Shown: positions 16,063-24,291 of the stretch, piece by piece
How positions within the stretch are numbered: position 1 is the first letter of the stretch
Layout of the letters: each line of letters begins with the position of its first letter
Assembly: GCA_021835105.1 (NCBI GenBank)
Contig: JAKBQS010000002.1
Location: forward strand, 1 to 55,187
Reading direction: 5' to 3'
Source: Microcaldota archaeon
Lineage (GTDB): Archaea; Micrarchaeota; Micrarchaeia; Micrarchaeales; CABMGC01
Length of the DNA stretch: 55,187 nt
The notes under the pieces: model-generated
Seen by the model: the letters and a program-made list of their open reading frames with translations, nothing else
The model's database searches: none
Told to the model about the DNA's origin: nothing
Program-made: the position numbers and the translations under genes

Positions 16063-16200
16063 GGGGTTGTGGCGTAACTTGGCAGCGCGGCAGGCTCCAG
16101 ATATATTTATTTTGAGCGTTTTACGCTGTGATGAGATTCTGGAAATAAGATTGAATATGGAAGCAACCTGCATGTCGGGGTTCAAATCCCCGCAACCCCA
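16063..16200 (+). tRNA. tRNA-Trp (anticodon CCA) with a 65-base intron
   Basis: Acceptor GGGGTTG pairs with CAACCCC; anticodon stem GCAGG (16090-16094) pairs with CCTGC (16167-16171). The loop CTCCAG then breaks off after position 37 and resumes with A38 at 16166, giving an intron 16101-16165. TCCA before the junction can pair with TGGA at 16158-16161, forming the central helix of a bulge-helix-bulge splice motif. The intron contains GTGATGA at 16128-16134, a perfect box C, then TTCTGGA, complementary to the anticodon loop TCCAGA. Box D is not clear. Mature tRNA is 73 bases with discriminator A. Confidence 0.93.
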
Positions 16201-16310
16201 GGCTTTTAGTCCGCATGCTTTTTTGGTGGCATGTTAGTTCATACGATCCCTGATAGATGCACCTTTATTTGCGCTGTGTGATTAGGAAAGCTTAAATTAT
16301 TATTCGCGGA

Positions 16311-16330
16311 TATACGCATATATACGCATA
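16311..16330 (+). repeat. Tandem TATACGCATA repeat upstream of the PIG-L/MshC operon
   Basis: Two perfect copies of the decamer TATACGCATA stand back to back, about 40 bases before the deacetylase ATG. The position suits the TATA/operator zone of an archaeal promoter, so this could be a regulator site or simply overlapping TATA elements. The rest of the 166-base gap after tRNA-Trp holds an imperfect GCATGC/GGCATG inverted pair right after the tRNA and nothing else recognisable. Confidence 0.4.
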
Positions 16331-16367
16331 TACTTGTTTTGGTAATGGCACTTTTAGGTGATTATTC

Positions 16368-17054
16368 ATGAAGGTACTTGGCGTTGCTGCGCATCCTGAC
16401 GATTTGGATTTTGGCGCTGCGGGAACTTTTGCAAAATGGTCTAAGGAAGGGGCTAGTTGCTACTACCTTATCTGCACGAACGGATGCAAGGGCTCTGACG
16501 ATCCGAAGATGACAGAAAAGAAACTGATAAAGATAAGGCGCAGGGAGCAGATTGAAGCTGGCAGGGTGCTTGGGCTTAAGGGAGTATACTTCCTTAACCA
16601 TAATGATACGCAACTTGTAGCCGATCTGAAGCTCAAGAAGGAGATAGTGCGAATGATAAGGAGGATAAAGCCTGATGTGGTAGTAACCATGGATCCTACA
16701 TTTGTCTATTCTAAGAGAGGCTTTGTCAACCATACGGATCATAGGGCTGCCGGGCAGGCAACTATAGATGCAGTATATCCTCTTGCAAGGGACAGGCTCA
16801 CCTTTAAGGAGCTTGAGAAGGAAGGCCTGAAGCCGCATACTGTAAAGACCCTTTATCTTACAAATTTCGAGAACAGGAACGAGATCGTTGACATAAGCGA
16901 TACAATAGACCTTAAGGTAGCCGCGTTGAAGTGCCATAGAAGCCAGATATCAGCCGAGAGCGTTTCCAGGATAAAGGAGATGGCAAAAATGGCAGGGAAA
17001 GATAAAGGATACAAATATGCAGAGGGATTTGTCAGGCTTGACCTCCCAGGATGA
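16368..17054 (+). CDS. PIG-L/LmbE-family GlcNAc-type deacetylase
   Basis: A 228-residue zinc-dependent deacetylase. The start VLGVAAHPDDLDFGAAGT carries the family's AHPDD zinc/catalytic motif, and FVNHTDHRAAGQATIDAV carries the second histidine site. Members deacetylate GlcNAc-PI, GlcNAc-inositol (MshB), malate adducts (BshB) or chitobiose. The gene overlaps the next one by four bases (ATGA), and that next gene looks like MshC; together these are the second and third steps of mycothiol synthesis in actinobacteria. A role in GlcNAc catabolism with NagB and the sugar kinase is the main alternative. Confidence 0.92.
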   Translation: MKVLGVAAHPDDLDFGAAGTFAKWSKEGASCYYLICTNGCKGSDDPKMTEKKLIKIRRREQIEAGRVLGLKGVYFLNHNDTQLVADLKLKKEIVRMIRRIKPDVVVTMDPTFVYSKRGFVNHTDHRAAGQATIDAVYPLARDRLTFKELEKEGLKPHTVKTLYLTNFENRNEIVDISDTIDLKVAALKCHRSQISAESVSRIKEMAKMAGKDKGYKYAEGFVRLDLPG

Positions 17055-18229
17055 CTCTGATGGTTTTCTCGCTCTTTAATTCGCGTGGGAGGAAGATTGA
17101 AAGATTCTACCCAATTTCCAGAGGTGCAGGCGGGATAAAGATATACGTATGCGGAGTCACCCCATATGACACTACTCACCTTGGGCACGCATTCACATAC
17201 GTCTCATTTGACGTGCTTATACGCTATTTGAGGTTTCTTGGCTTCAATGTAAACTATACGCAGAATGTTACTGACATAGACGATGATATACTAAGGAAAA
17301 GCAGGGAGAATGGTGTAGGATGGAAGAGCCTGGGCAGCTTTTGGACAAAAAGGTACCTTAATGATATGAAGGCCCTAAATGTAGGGAAGCCTACGCACTA
17401 TGTCAAGGCTACCGAATCCATTCCTGAGATAATAGGGATGGTTTCGAAGCTTGTAAAAAAGAAGGTTGCCTACGAAAGGGAAGGAAATGTCTACTTCGAT
17501 GTGGCTTCCTTCGATGGGTACGGATCTCTCTCTGGATTTAACGAAGGGCAGATGAAGCTTCTCCTAAAGGAACGCGGCGGAGACCCTGATGACAGCCGCA
17601 AGAAAGGCCCACTTGATTTCCTTTTGTGGCAAGGATCTAAAAAAGGAGAACCTTATTGGAAGTCGCCATGGGGTAATGGCAGGCCAGGATGGCATATAGA
17701 ATGTTCTGCTATGATACACGAGTACCTTGGGGAGCAGATAGACATACACGGAGGCGGAAGAGACCTCATATTCCCTCACCATGAGAGCGAGATTGCGCAG
17801 TCAGAGAGCTTCACCGGCAAGAGTCCTTTCTCCAATTACTTCATGCATACTGCAATGGTAATGTACATGGGAGAGAAGATGGCAAAATCCCTTGGCAATC
17901 TTGTCCTTGTTTCGGATCTGCTTAAGAAAGGCCATACGCCAAACGCAATAAGATGGCTTCTGTTGTCGCATCATTATAGGAAGATATGGGAATACGAAGA
18001 AGGCGAACTTGAGGAAGCTGAATTTTATTCCGGCCTCATAGGCAAGCTCGGGAAGAGAAGCGCCTCGCCTCACGGAGGTGCTTTGGAAGCTTTCACCGAT
18101 GCGATGGATAACGACCTAGATACTATTACGGTGCTCAAAATCCTAAGTGAACTCCTCGACTCCGAAGGAAGGAGCGAGGCTGCCGATTTGGTGAAAATTG
18201 TAGACACCCTTGGCTTCCTGAGGGCCTAG
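17051..18229 (+). CDS. CysRS-like ligase of the MshC type (cysteine--tRNA ligase or Cys:glucosaminide ligase)
   Basis: A 392-residue class I synthetase-fold protein, shorter than ordinary CysRS (~460). The first motif reads [20 protein letters not shown], closer to MshC (CGITPYDATHLGHA) than to usual CysRS (CGPTVYD-HIGHAR). Zinc ligands are the Cys in that motif, the Cys in [10 protein letters not shown], and His/Glu in [17 protein letters not shown] and [13 protein letters not shown] also follow the MshC pattern. The C-terminal helical domain is brief. It may be the cell's only CysRS or a small-thiol ligase; coupling to a PIG-L deacetylase favours the second but does not prove it. Confidence 0.85.
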   Translation: MTLMVFSLFNSRGRKIERFYPISRGAGGIKIYVCGVTPYDTTHLGHAFTYVSFDVLIRYLRFLGFNVNYTQNVTDIDDDILRKSRENGVGWKSLGSFWTKRYLNDMKALNVGKPTHYVKATESIPEIIGMVSKLVKKKVAYEREGNVYFDVASFDGYGSLSGFNEGQMKLLLKERGGDPDDSRKKGPLDFLLWQGSKKGEPYWKSPWGNGRPGWHIECSAMIHEYLGEQIDIHGGGRDLIFPHHESEIAQSESFTGKSPFSNYFMHTAMVMYMGEKMAKSLGNLVLVSDLLKKGHTPNAIRWLLLSHHYRKIWEYEEGELEEAEFYSGLIGKLGKRSASPHGGALEAFTDAMDNDLDTITVLKILSELLDSEGRSEAADLVKIVDTLGFLRA

Positions 18230-18248
18230 GTATTTTTCAAGTGCGAAT

Positions 18249-19478
18249 ATGAAAAATGACAAGGGATTCTCTTATCTAGTCTACTCGCGCATTTTCAGGA
18301 GCGTCGCGTTGATATTTATGACCCTCGGGTCTCCACTCTACCTTGCGCTCCTTAACTTAAGCATAACCGAGATAGGCCTCGTGTATGTTGGGGTGATGGC
18401 TTTTACGGCCCTCCTTTCCGTAGGACTTGGGATGCTTGGGGACAGATTCGGGTACAAAAAATCGCTCATACTGGGTGAGATACCGCCAATGGCAGGCGCA
18501 GTAGTTCTCGCATTGTCGCAGAACATATGGCTTGTTGGTTTAGGTGTTACCGTAGCGGGCATCAGTGGTGTTGCAGGAGGCATGCGCGGAGCCTTTTCGC
18601 CAGGCATGACAGCTTTTACGGCGAGCACCTATCCAAACCATGAGGAGAGAGTAAAGAAGCTTGGTACCCTTGTCGTCGCCGCTTCTGTATCAAGCGTCTT
18701 TGGGGCTATGCTTCTACTTAGCCAGTCTTACATAATACCGGTTTTCGGCGCGGCAGGTGCGTTCAGGGCTCTGTTTGGAGTTGCCGCGTTGATGCTCTTC
18801 GCGTCATTTTTATGCCTCTTCCTTCTGGAAGAGAATCCAAGACCTGTAAAATCCACCAGGATGATGAAGCCTGAAAGCATGAGGTATATGGTAAGGATAT
18901 CTGCACTTAGCATACTCAACGGCTTTGGGATGGGGTTGTCGCTTCCTCTTCTTCCGCTTATGTTTGCAATAGCCTTCAAGCTTCCTGCAGATACTACTGC
19001 GCTGTATATAGGCATTATATACATACCATCGTATATAGCTACAGCAATAGGTTCGGATATTTCCAAGAAGCTATCTAGGAAGCTGGACGTTATGCAGGTT
19101 GCTTCTGTAGCAAGGATGGCAAACGGCCTTCTCCTTGGGCTCCTTGGCGTGATATTCTTCATGCAGTATTATGGATTTCTGGTTTATCTTCCGCTTCTTG
19201 CCGCAGCTGCTTTTGTATATTCCTGCAGGTCGCTTGCGGCCGGATTCGGATCTGCGTCGATAAGCGCAGTAAGCGTGAAGGGAATACACGGCGAGGATTA
19301 TGGAACCGCTACAAGCATACAGGGTCTTGCGGGAAATATTTCACAGGCAAGCAGCGGAATAAGTGGTTATTTGGCAGAGATATCGCTTCCGGCGCCGCTC
19401 TTTGCTGGTGCAATTCTCCAGACACTGAGCGGTTATTTGTATCCCAAGCTGCTTGCCGAAAAGAAGAATAAGAATTAA
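18249..19478 (+). CDS. MFS transporter
   Basis: A 409-residue membrane protein with about twelve hydrophobic helices. Between helices 2 and 3 it has the MFS motif GMLGDRFGYKKSLI (G-x-x-x-D-R-x-G-x-K/R), and the central cytosolic loop has NPRPVKSTRMMKPESMRY. The substrate cannot be read from sequence; position between the MshC/PIG-L pair and NagB suggests sugars, amino sugars or efflux. Its last bases overlap nagB tail-to-tail. It begins 19 bases after the MshC-type gene, probably in the same operon. Confidence 0.9.
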   Translation: MKNDKGFSYLVYSRIFRSVALIFMTLGSPLYLALLNLSITEIGLVYVGVMAFTALLSVGLGMLGDRFGYKKSLILGEIPPMAGAVVLALSQNIWLVGLGVTVAGISGVAGGMRGAFSPGMTAFTASTYPNHEERVKKLGTLVVAASVSSVFGAMLLLSQSYIIPVFGAAGAFRALFGVAALMLFASFLCLFLLEENPRPVKSTRMMKPESMRYMVRISALSILNGFGMGLSLPLLPLMFAIAFKLPADTTALYIGIIYIPSYIATAIGSDISKKLSRKLDVMQVASVARMANGLLLGLLGVIFFMQYYGFLVYLPLLAAAAFVYSCRSLAAGFGSASISAVSVKGIHGEDYGTATSIQGLAGNISQASSGISGYLAEISLPAPLFAGAILQTLSGYLYPKLLAEKKNKN

Positions 19479-20251
19479 AGCCGGAGCGCAGATGCGGCAT
19501 TGGTGTCGATAAGGATCGTTGCGTCTCCATGCATTCTCAGTGCCGAGGCAGGCACCTCGGTGGACAGATCCTCACGGATTGATCTCATTATGGCAATCGC
19601 TTTAGATTCACCGGTAGCAATAAGCACTATTCTCTCTGCGGAGAGTATTGTGCCAATTCCCATGGTTATCGCGGCAGAAGGCATTTTTGCTCCTTTGAAG
19701 TATATTGAATTTGAATTTATTGTAGATGGGCTAAGGCTTACGACATGAGTCTTCGAGTCTATTGCGGTGCCTGGTTCGTTGAATCCTATGTGTCCGTTCG
19801 TGCCTATACCCAGGTACTGGAGCCCTATCCCGCCATTTGATACTATTAGATTTTCGTAGGATGACGCCTCTGCCTCTGGGTCAGCTGCATTTGAATTAGG
19901 TATGAATGATCTTTCTACGGCTATTTTCGAGAACATGTGCCTTTGCATGTAAGTCGAATATGTATTAGGATCGTCTGTCGCAAGGCCTATGTACTCATCT
20001 AGGTTAAATGTGTTTATATCAAGTTTATTTTTGCCAAGCGCCTTGCATTGAGAGACTAGTTCCGCGTAGAAAGGCTCGAATGTGGCGCCTGTCGCAAGGC
20101 CTATGTTCCTGTTTTTTGATGTGGAGAGATAATTGAACAGAATCTTTACTGCGTCGCTATATAAGTCTTGCTGGCTCGCGTATATCCTGAGGCGCAGCCC
20201 GTTCGTTTCCTTTTCGGTATAAGCTCTTTTTGTGTACAGCATTTCACGCAA
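19475..20251 (-). CDS. nagB: Glucosamine-6-phosphate deaminase
   Basis: A 258-residue NagB/6-phosphogluconolactonase-fold enzyme. Signatures include IGLATGATFEPFYAEL, FNLDEYIGL with the proton-relay Asp, YLGIGTNGHIGFNEPG with the catalytic His, and the C-terminal lid STEVPASALRMHGDATILID, which contains the EVPAS motif. It converts glucosamine-6-phosphate to fructose-6-phosphate and ammonia, joining amino sugars to glycolysis. This fits the GlcNAc-kinase-like gene at 13.0-14.0 kb. It diverges from the GH15 gene. Confidence 0.93.
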   Translation of the reverse strand: MREMLYTKRAYTEKETNGLRLRIYASQQDLYSDAVKILFNYLSTSKNRNIGLATGATFEPFYAELVSQCKALGKNKLDINTFNLDEYIGLATDDPNTYSTYMQRHMFSKIAVERSFIPNSNAADPEAEASSYENLIVSNGGIGLQYLGIGTNGHIGFNEPGTAIDSKTHVVSLSPSTINSNSIYFKGAKMPSAAITMGIGTILSAERIVLIATGESKAIAIMRSIREDLSTEVPASALRMHGDATILIDTNAASALRL

Positions 20252-20325
20252 TTGTATTTCGTAGGGAATATTTAAAAATATGAAAAGATATTTAGAAAGT
20301 ATAGGTTTATGGCAAGGTTGGTGGA

Positions 20326-21675
20326 ATGGCTAGCGCGTTTGCTGTTGTCAAGAACATGGATAGCGTGCCTTCCTTTAAGAGCAGTGTGGCCGTAGAGAAT
20401 GTATTCTTCAAGCTTGCAGAGCATATCAACAAAGATGGCTACATCAAGGCCTCGCTTACATATCCACATTATTATGCATGCTGGTTCAGGGATGCTTCCA
20501 TGACAAGCATCTCTATGGCAAACCTCGCCGCGGAGCTTAGCACAGAAAGGCGCGGATCTTCTGATGCTCCGCTTCTTGGTATAGACAGGGATATGCCGCG
20601 AGAATTGTCTGCGAGGATACTCAGATTCCTTTGGGGCTCTGTAGCCGAAAATTCATGGAGAATTGGGGGGGCTGTAGATGGAGAAGACTATGCAAGTACT
20701 GAAGAGAGCAGGCATATACCAGCCAGGGTTGGCGAGGATGGAAAGATTTTTCACATGGAGATTGACGGAAAGGTGTTTACAGATAGGAAAGGGTACGATG
20801 TCTGGGATGGATACAATGTCCTTATAAGGCAGCATGACAGCATACCGTTATTGTTGCTTGCCACGGAGAATTATGTAGGCAGATTTGGAAGGGATGGTGT
20901 TGAAGGGGTTGTGGCGTGGCTGAAGGAGAATGCTAAGGTGGTAGCCAATTATGTCGAATCTACACTCTATACTCCATGCGCTAACGCATGGGAACTTGAT
21001 GACAATTCCTTCCATTCATACGACATCGCTGCGATACAGAGAGGCCTTAAAAGCCTTGCAGAACTTGATAGCATGCTTGGGCTTGGGGTAAATAGGGATA
21101 AGCTCTCAGATGCGCAGCATACGGCAGGGCGGATGCTTCTTGAGCATTTCGTCAGGGATGGGATTCTCTTCAAGGCAACCGAATGTACAGATGGAAAGTT
21201 TAAGGAAGATCCCATAATGGAAGTCGATGCGTCTGCGATACTGGTATTCAATTATTTCAAGCCTCCTGAGCTAGGCAAGGATATTGAGATAAATACAATG
21301 GCAAGGATAGAATCCGATCTCTTTGGTGGCAATATGCTGCCGCTGAGATATAAGCACGATGACTATTTCTATGGTGGGAGATGGCTGCTCCTTGGGCTTG
21401 AAGCTGCAGTCTGGTACACCAATAATGGTAACCGTGAAAAGGCAGCTTCCATTATTGAATATGTAAATGCGAAGTATCTGGCAACTGGTTCGGGTATGCT
21501 TCCGGAACAGGAGCTCGTAAACCCTGAATCTCCCGGGAAGGATCCATACGAATTCTTCGTCAGGAACGGAAGCAGCATGGTAACTGATCTTGCGTGGTCT
21601 GAAGCTGCGTACATAAACGCGTTTATTGCGATGACTTCGCGCAAGCCGGAGATAGAGATACTCGTCAGGAGATAG
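20326..21675 (+). CDS. GH15 glucoamylase/glucodextranase-like glycoside hydrolase
   Basis: A 449-residue (alpha/alpha)6-barrel protein. The substrate-site motifs of GH15 are visible: YYACWFRDASMTSISMANL, DVWDGYNVLIRQHDSIPLLLLA, the general acid in NAWELDDNSFHSYDIAA, GGRWLLLGLEAAVWYTNNGN, the base in GSGMLPEQ, and DLAWSEAAYI. There is no signal peptide or N-terminal beta-domain, so it is cytosolic and compact; it would release glucose from maltodextrin or glycogen, or act on trehalose as some archaeal GH15 enzymes do. A GGTTGGTGG ribosome-binding site precedes the ATG. Confidence 0.85.
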   Translation: MASAFAVVKNMDSVPSFKSSVAVENVFFKLAEHINKDGYIKASLTYPHYYACWFRDASMTSISMANLAAELSTERRGSSDAPLLGIDRDMPRELSARILRFLWGSVAENSWRIGGAVDGEDYASTEESRHIPARVGEDGKIFHMEIDGKVFTDRKGYDVWDGYNVLIRQHDSIPLLLLATENYVGRFGRDGVEGVVAWLKENAKVVANYVESTLYTPCANAWELDDNSFHSYDIAAIQRGLKSLAELDSMLGLGVNRDKLSDAQHTAGRMLLEHFVRDGILFKATECTDGKFKEDPIMEVDASAILVFNYFKPPELGKDIEINTMARIESDLFGGNMLPLRYKHDDYFYGGRWLLLGLEAAVWYTNNGNREKAASIIEYVNAKYLATGSGMLPEQELVNPESPGKDPYEFFVRNGSSMVTDLAWSEAAYINAFIAMTSRKPEIEILVRR

Positions 21676-21685
21676 TGGGGCATCT

Positions 21686-22369
21686 ATGCTTGGGCATGGT
21701 GAAGAGAGCTCCGATGTGCCTCTTGTTTCGGCATCTATATTATCAGCAGATTTCGGCGCTTTACGCGAAGAAGCAGTAAGATTAGCACAAGCAGGAGCAG
21801 ATAGCATACACGTAGATGTGATGGATGGGCATTTCGTGCCTAACCTGGCTTTTGGTCCGGATATTGTGCGTGCGCTGCATGCGCATCCAGGTATACCGCT
21901 TCAAGTGCACCTGATGTTAGAGAGACCCAGGTCTTTCATACCCAGCTTCGCAGAATGCGGAGCGGATATGCTTATATTCCATTACGAGTGTGATGATGAT
22001 ATTAAGCAACTTGCCAAATCCGCAGAAGATGCAGGGTGCAGTGCAGGACTTGCCATAAACCCTGAGACAGGATTCGAATCAATCAGGAATATCGTTGGAT
22101 CTTTCGACTTGCTTCAGATAATGGGAGTTCATCCCGGCCTTAGCGGACAGGCCTTCATTCCGGATACTTTGAAAAAGATAGGAGATGCGCGTGCATATAT
22201 GGATATGGAGCACCTTGGAACAGTGGTTGCAGTAGATGGCGGTGTGAAATTGGAAAATTCGCAGATGATACTTAATGCTGGCGCTGACCAGCTTGTAGTT
22301 GGAAGCTATCTCTCATCGGCTGAAGATGTAAAGGCTGCCATAGACAGGCTTAAAGGGATTATAGGCTGA
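21686..22369 (+). CDS. rpe: Ribulose-phosphate 3-epimerase
   Basis: A 227-residue TIM barrel. The family motifs VSASILSADFGALREE, DSIHVDVMDGHFVPNLAFG, LQVHLMLERP, LLQIMGVHPGLSGQAF and VVAVDGGVKLEN include the metal-binding His and Asp residues. It interconverts ribulose-5- and xylulose-5-phosphate in the pentose phosphate pathway. It lies ten bases after the GH15 gene and before an MFS transporter, so it is part of a carbohydrate operon. Many DPANN archaea lack most of this pathway; PRPP synthetase in this window uses its pentose product. Confidence 0.93.
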   Translation: MLGHGEESSDVPLVSASILSADFGALREEAVRLAQAGADSIHVDVMDGHFVPNLAFGPDIVRALHAHPGIPLQVHLMLERPRSFIPSFAECGADMLIFHYECDDDIKQLAKSAEDAGCSAGLAINPETGFESIRNIVGSFDLLQIMGVHPGLSGQAFIPDTLKKIGDARAYMDMEHLGTVVAVDGGVKLENSQMILNAGADQLVVGSYLSSAEDVKAAIDRLKGIIG

Positions 22370-22395
22370 ATTATATTGTAGCTTTTGGTGTTTTT

Positions 22396-23601
22396 TTGGA
22401 TAGGAGAAGGACAGCTCTGACTTTTACCTCTTTGGGGCATTTCTCAAATGATTTCTCAAGCCTTCTGTTTCCTGTGCTTATAACGTATTTCCTTACCATA
22501 CCTGGCATAAGCATCCTCTTCCTTGGTGTTATGGCCTTCATGTACAATATACTTTCCGGGCTTCTTGGTGTTCCGGTGAGTAGGATAGCGGACAGGAGCG
22601 AGGCTGAAGGAAAACTTATGGCTATTGGCATATTGATAATAGGAGCGAGTGCAGTGTTTTTTGCATCTGCATTTTTTTACCAGCATCTTGCCTATTTGCT
22701 AATCTTTGCGGGCACTATTGTTTTTGGTCTTGGAAGGGCTTTTTACCACCCTATAGGAGCATCTATATTGCAGAGGGAATACGGACCGGAAAAATCCCCG
22801 GAGGTGATGGGAGTTAATGGTTCATTTGGAAGCATAGGAAGGGCAATAATGCCTACGGTGCTGATAGCAGCAGTAGGGTTTGCAGGACTGTTTAATGGGA
22901 TGCTGCTTGTTGCTTATTTTTACTTTGCGTGTGGTATAATTATATTCTTGGGCCTTAGGCACATGCGCAGTGTGGCAAGGAACGCAGCTAAACGCAAAGA
23001 AGGCAAGCGCATGGCAAGCAAGAAAACGGATTTCCGCAGGTATTATGCATTCCTTGCCGCATTTGTCGGGATAGTATTCGTGAGATCCATGTTCATAGAG
23101 GGCGTGATGACCTTTACGCCTGAATACGTAATCGGGTTGTTTGGCTCAGAGGTATTGATGGGTGTCCTTCTTACCGTAGGATTCTTTGCTGCCATATTCG
23201 GGCAGATCTTCTTCGGAGTTGTCACTTCTAGGAAAGGAGGGCTCTTTGGATTCTCTGCCTCTGCTGTGCTTGCCCTCGTCGCATTTGTTCTTTTCATGCT
23301 CTCTGGAAAGTTGTTTATAATGGATGTAATTTCATATGCGATTTTCGTATTTGGCGCATTCAACGGGTTTCCTGTGCTCCTTGGATATGTAGGGCAGGTA
23401 ATCCCTGCAGAGTACTCGACTAGGGCAAACTCGCTTGTATGGAATATAGGAAATACCATAGGAGGATCTGCGGGAATAGGCGTTTTTACAGTCCTACTTT
23501 ACTATGTTAGCATAGGCACAGGCATGTGGGTTATGGTTGCGTTGGCATTTATCTCGGCATTGATGCTTCCGCTTCTTGCCTGGGCGGCAAATGATGTCTG
23601 A
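22396..23601 (+). CDS. MFS transporter, FSR/NarK-like
   Basis: A 401-residue membrane protein with about twelve helices. Beginning at TTG 22396 it reads MDRRRTALTFTSLGHFSNDFSS, where the SLGHFxNDxxxxLFPVL pattern is typical of a group related to fosmidomycin-resistance (Fsr) transporters. The loop after helix 2 (GVPVSRIADRSEAEGKLMA) is the MFS signature; FYHPIGASILQREYGPE follows helix 4. The substrate is unknown. No ATG lies in a reasonable place, so TTG is accepted with some doubt. It shares an operon with rpe. Confidence 0.88.
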   Translation: MDRRRTALTFTSLGHFSNDFSSLLFPVLITYFLTIPGISILFLGVMAFMYNILSGLLGVPVSRIADRSEAEGKLMAIGILIIGASAVFFASAFFYQHLAYLLIFAGTIVFGLGRAFYHPIGASILQREYGPEKSPEVMGVNGSFGSIGRAIMPTVLIAAVGFAGLFNGMLLVAYFYFACGIIIFLGLRHMRSVARNAAKRKEGKRMASKKTDFRRYYAFLAAFVGIVFVRSMFIEGVMTFTPEYVIGLFGSEVLMGVLLTVGFFAAIFGQIFFGVVTSRKGGLFGFSASAVLALVAFVLFMLSGKLFIMDVISYAIFVFGAFNGFPVLLGYVGQVIPAEYSTRANSLVWNIGNTIGGSAGIGVFTVLLYYVSIGTGMWVMVALAFISALMLPLLAWAANDV

Positions 23602-23630
23602 TAAGTATTTGCTGGCTGATATCGCAAGAC

Positions 23631-24227
23631 TTAGCCCCTTAGCGCGGCATGGGCTATTCCCAAATACTTTAATGGGTCCATGGGCGTTTCCCTGCTTGGC
23701 CTTGGGTTGTCTGATCTCCTTCTGATAAACTCCGACATTTTGCTCTCTAGTATGGATTTGACTACTCTGTCATTTTTCGGGTTGCCGTTCAGATGTGGTA
23801 TGTGCCAGTATTCATCCATGTATGGCTTTATGTTTGCATTTAGCCTAGAGGCGAGTTCCTTCTCCTCTATCTGCGATATCACTATCACATAAAATATGTT
23901 TCCGTATTCCTCTTTGAAGGCCTTCATCTTGTCAAGCCATTTTGGATTGCAGTTTCCATGAGGCTCTATTATGACCTGACGGCCATCGACAAACATATTT
24001 GTTATGAAATCCGGGAAGTATCCCCTGTTCTTGCTCACAGGAAATGTCACGAGTTCATAGTATGAAAGTATGTTGCGCTCTATCAGTAGTTTCTTTATCA
24101 TCTCCTCGTACTGGCTCTTAGTCTGGGTTTCGGTCGAAAGAGGCCTTAAGCTTGGAAAGTCGGAAACTCGAGCTCCCAACCTAACAAACTGCCCGCTTTT
24201 CTGCCCCACATCAGGAAAAGTTAGCAT
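23631..24227 (-). CDS. Uncharacterised protein with a PD-(D/E)xK-like core
   Basis: A 198-residue soluble protein. I do not recognise a family, but residues ~70-95 read YFPDFITNMFVDGRQVIIEPHG, in which P-D-F, a strand and then I-E-P-H resemble the metal-binding core of restriction-endonuclease-like nucleases (D...ExH replacing ExK). A helix (YEEMIKKLLIERNILSYYELVTFPV) precedes it, as in that fold. No methyltransferase or toxin partner is next to it. It is monocistronic and faces the end of the MFS gene. Confidence 0.75.
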   Translation of the reverse strand: MLTFPDVGQKSGQFVRLGARVSDFPSLRPLSTETQTKSQYEEMIKKLLIERNILSYYELVTFPVSKNRGYFPDFITNMFVDGRQVIIEPHGNCNPKWLDKMKAFKEEYGNIFYVIVISQIEEKELASRLNANIKPYMDEYWHIPHLNGNPKNDRVVKSILESKMSEFIRRRSDNPRPSRETPMDPLKYLGIAHAALRG

Positions 24228-24247
24228 ATGATTTATTGCCTAGAAAG

Positions 24248-24258
24248 ATATTTATATC
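24248..24258 (+). promoter_or_regulatory. TATA-like promoter of the DUF929-like gene
   Basis: ATATTTATATC stands about 35 bases before the ATG at 24292, in the 64-base space shared with the divergent PD-(D/E)xK-like gene. It predicts a transcript with a leader of at most ~15 bases. Confidence 0.45.
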
Positions 24259-24291
24259 TTAAGATGCGCAATAACATAGAAGGCGCCTATT

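Noticed and set aside
20968..21807. Long minus-strand open frames opposite the GH15 and rpe genes.
   Set aside because: They are shadows of conserved + strand genes with full motif sets.
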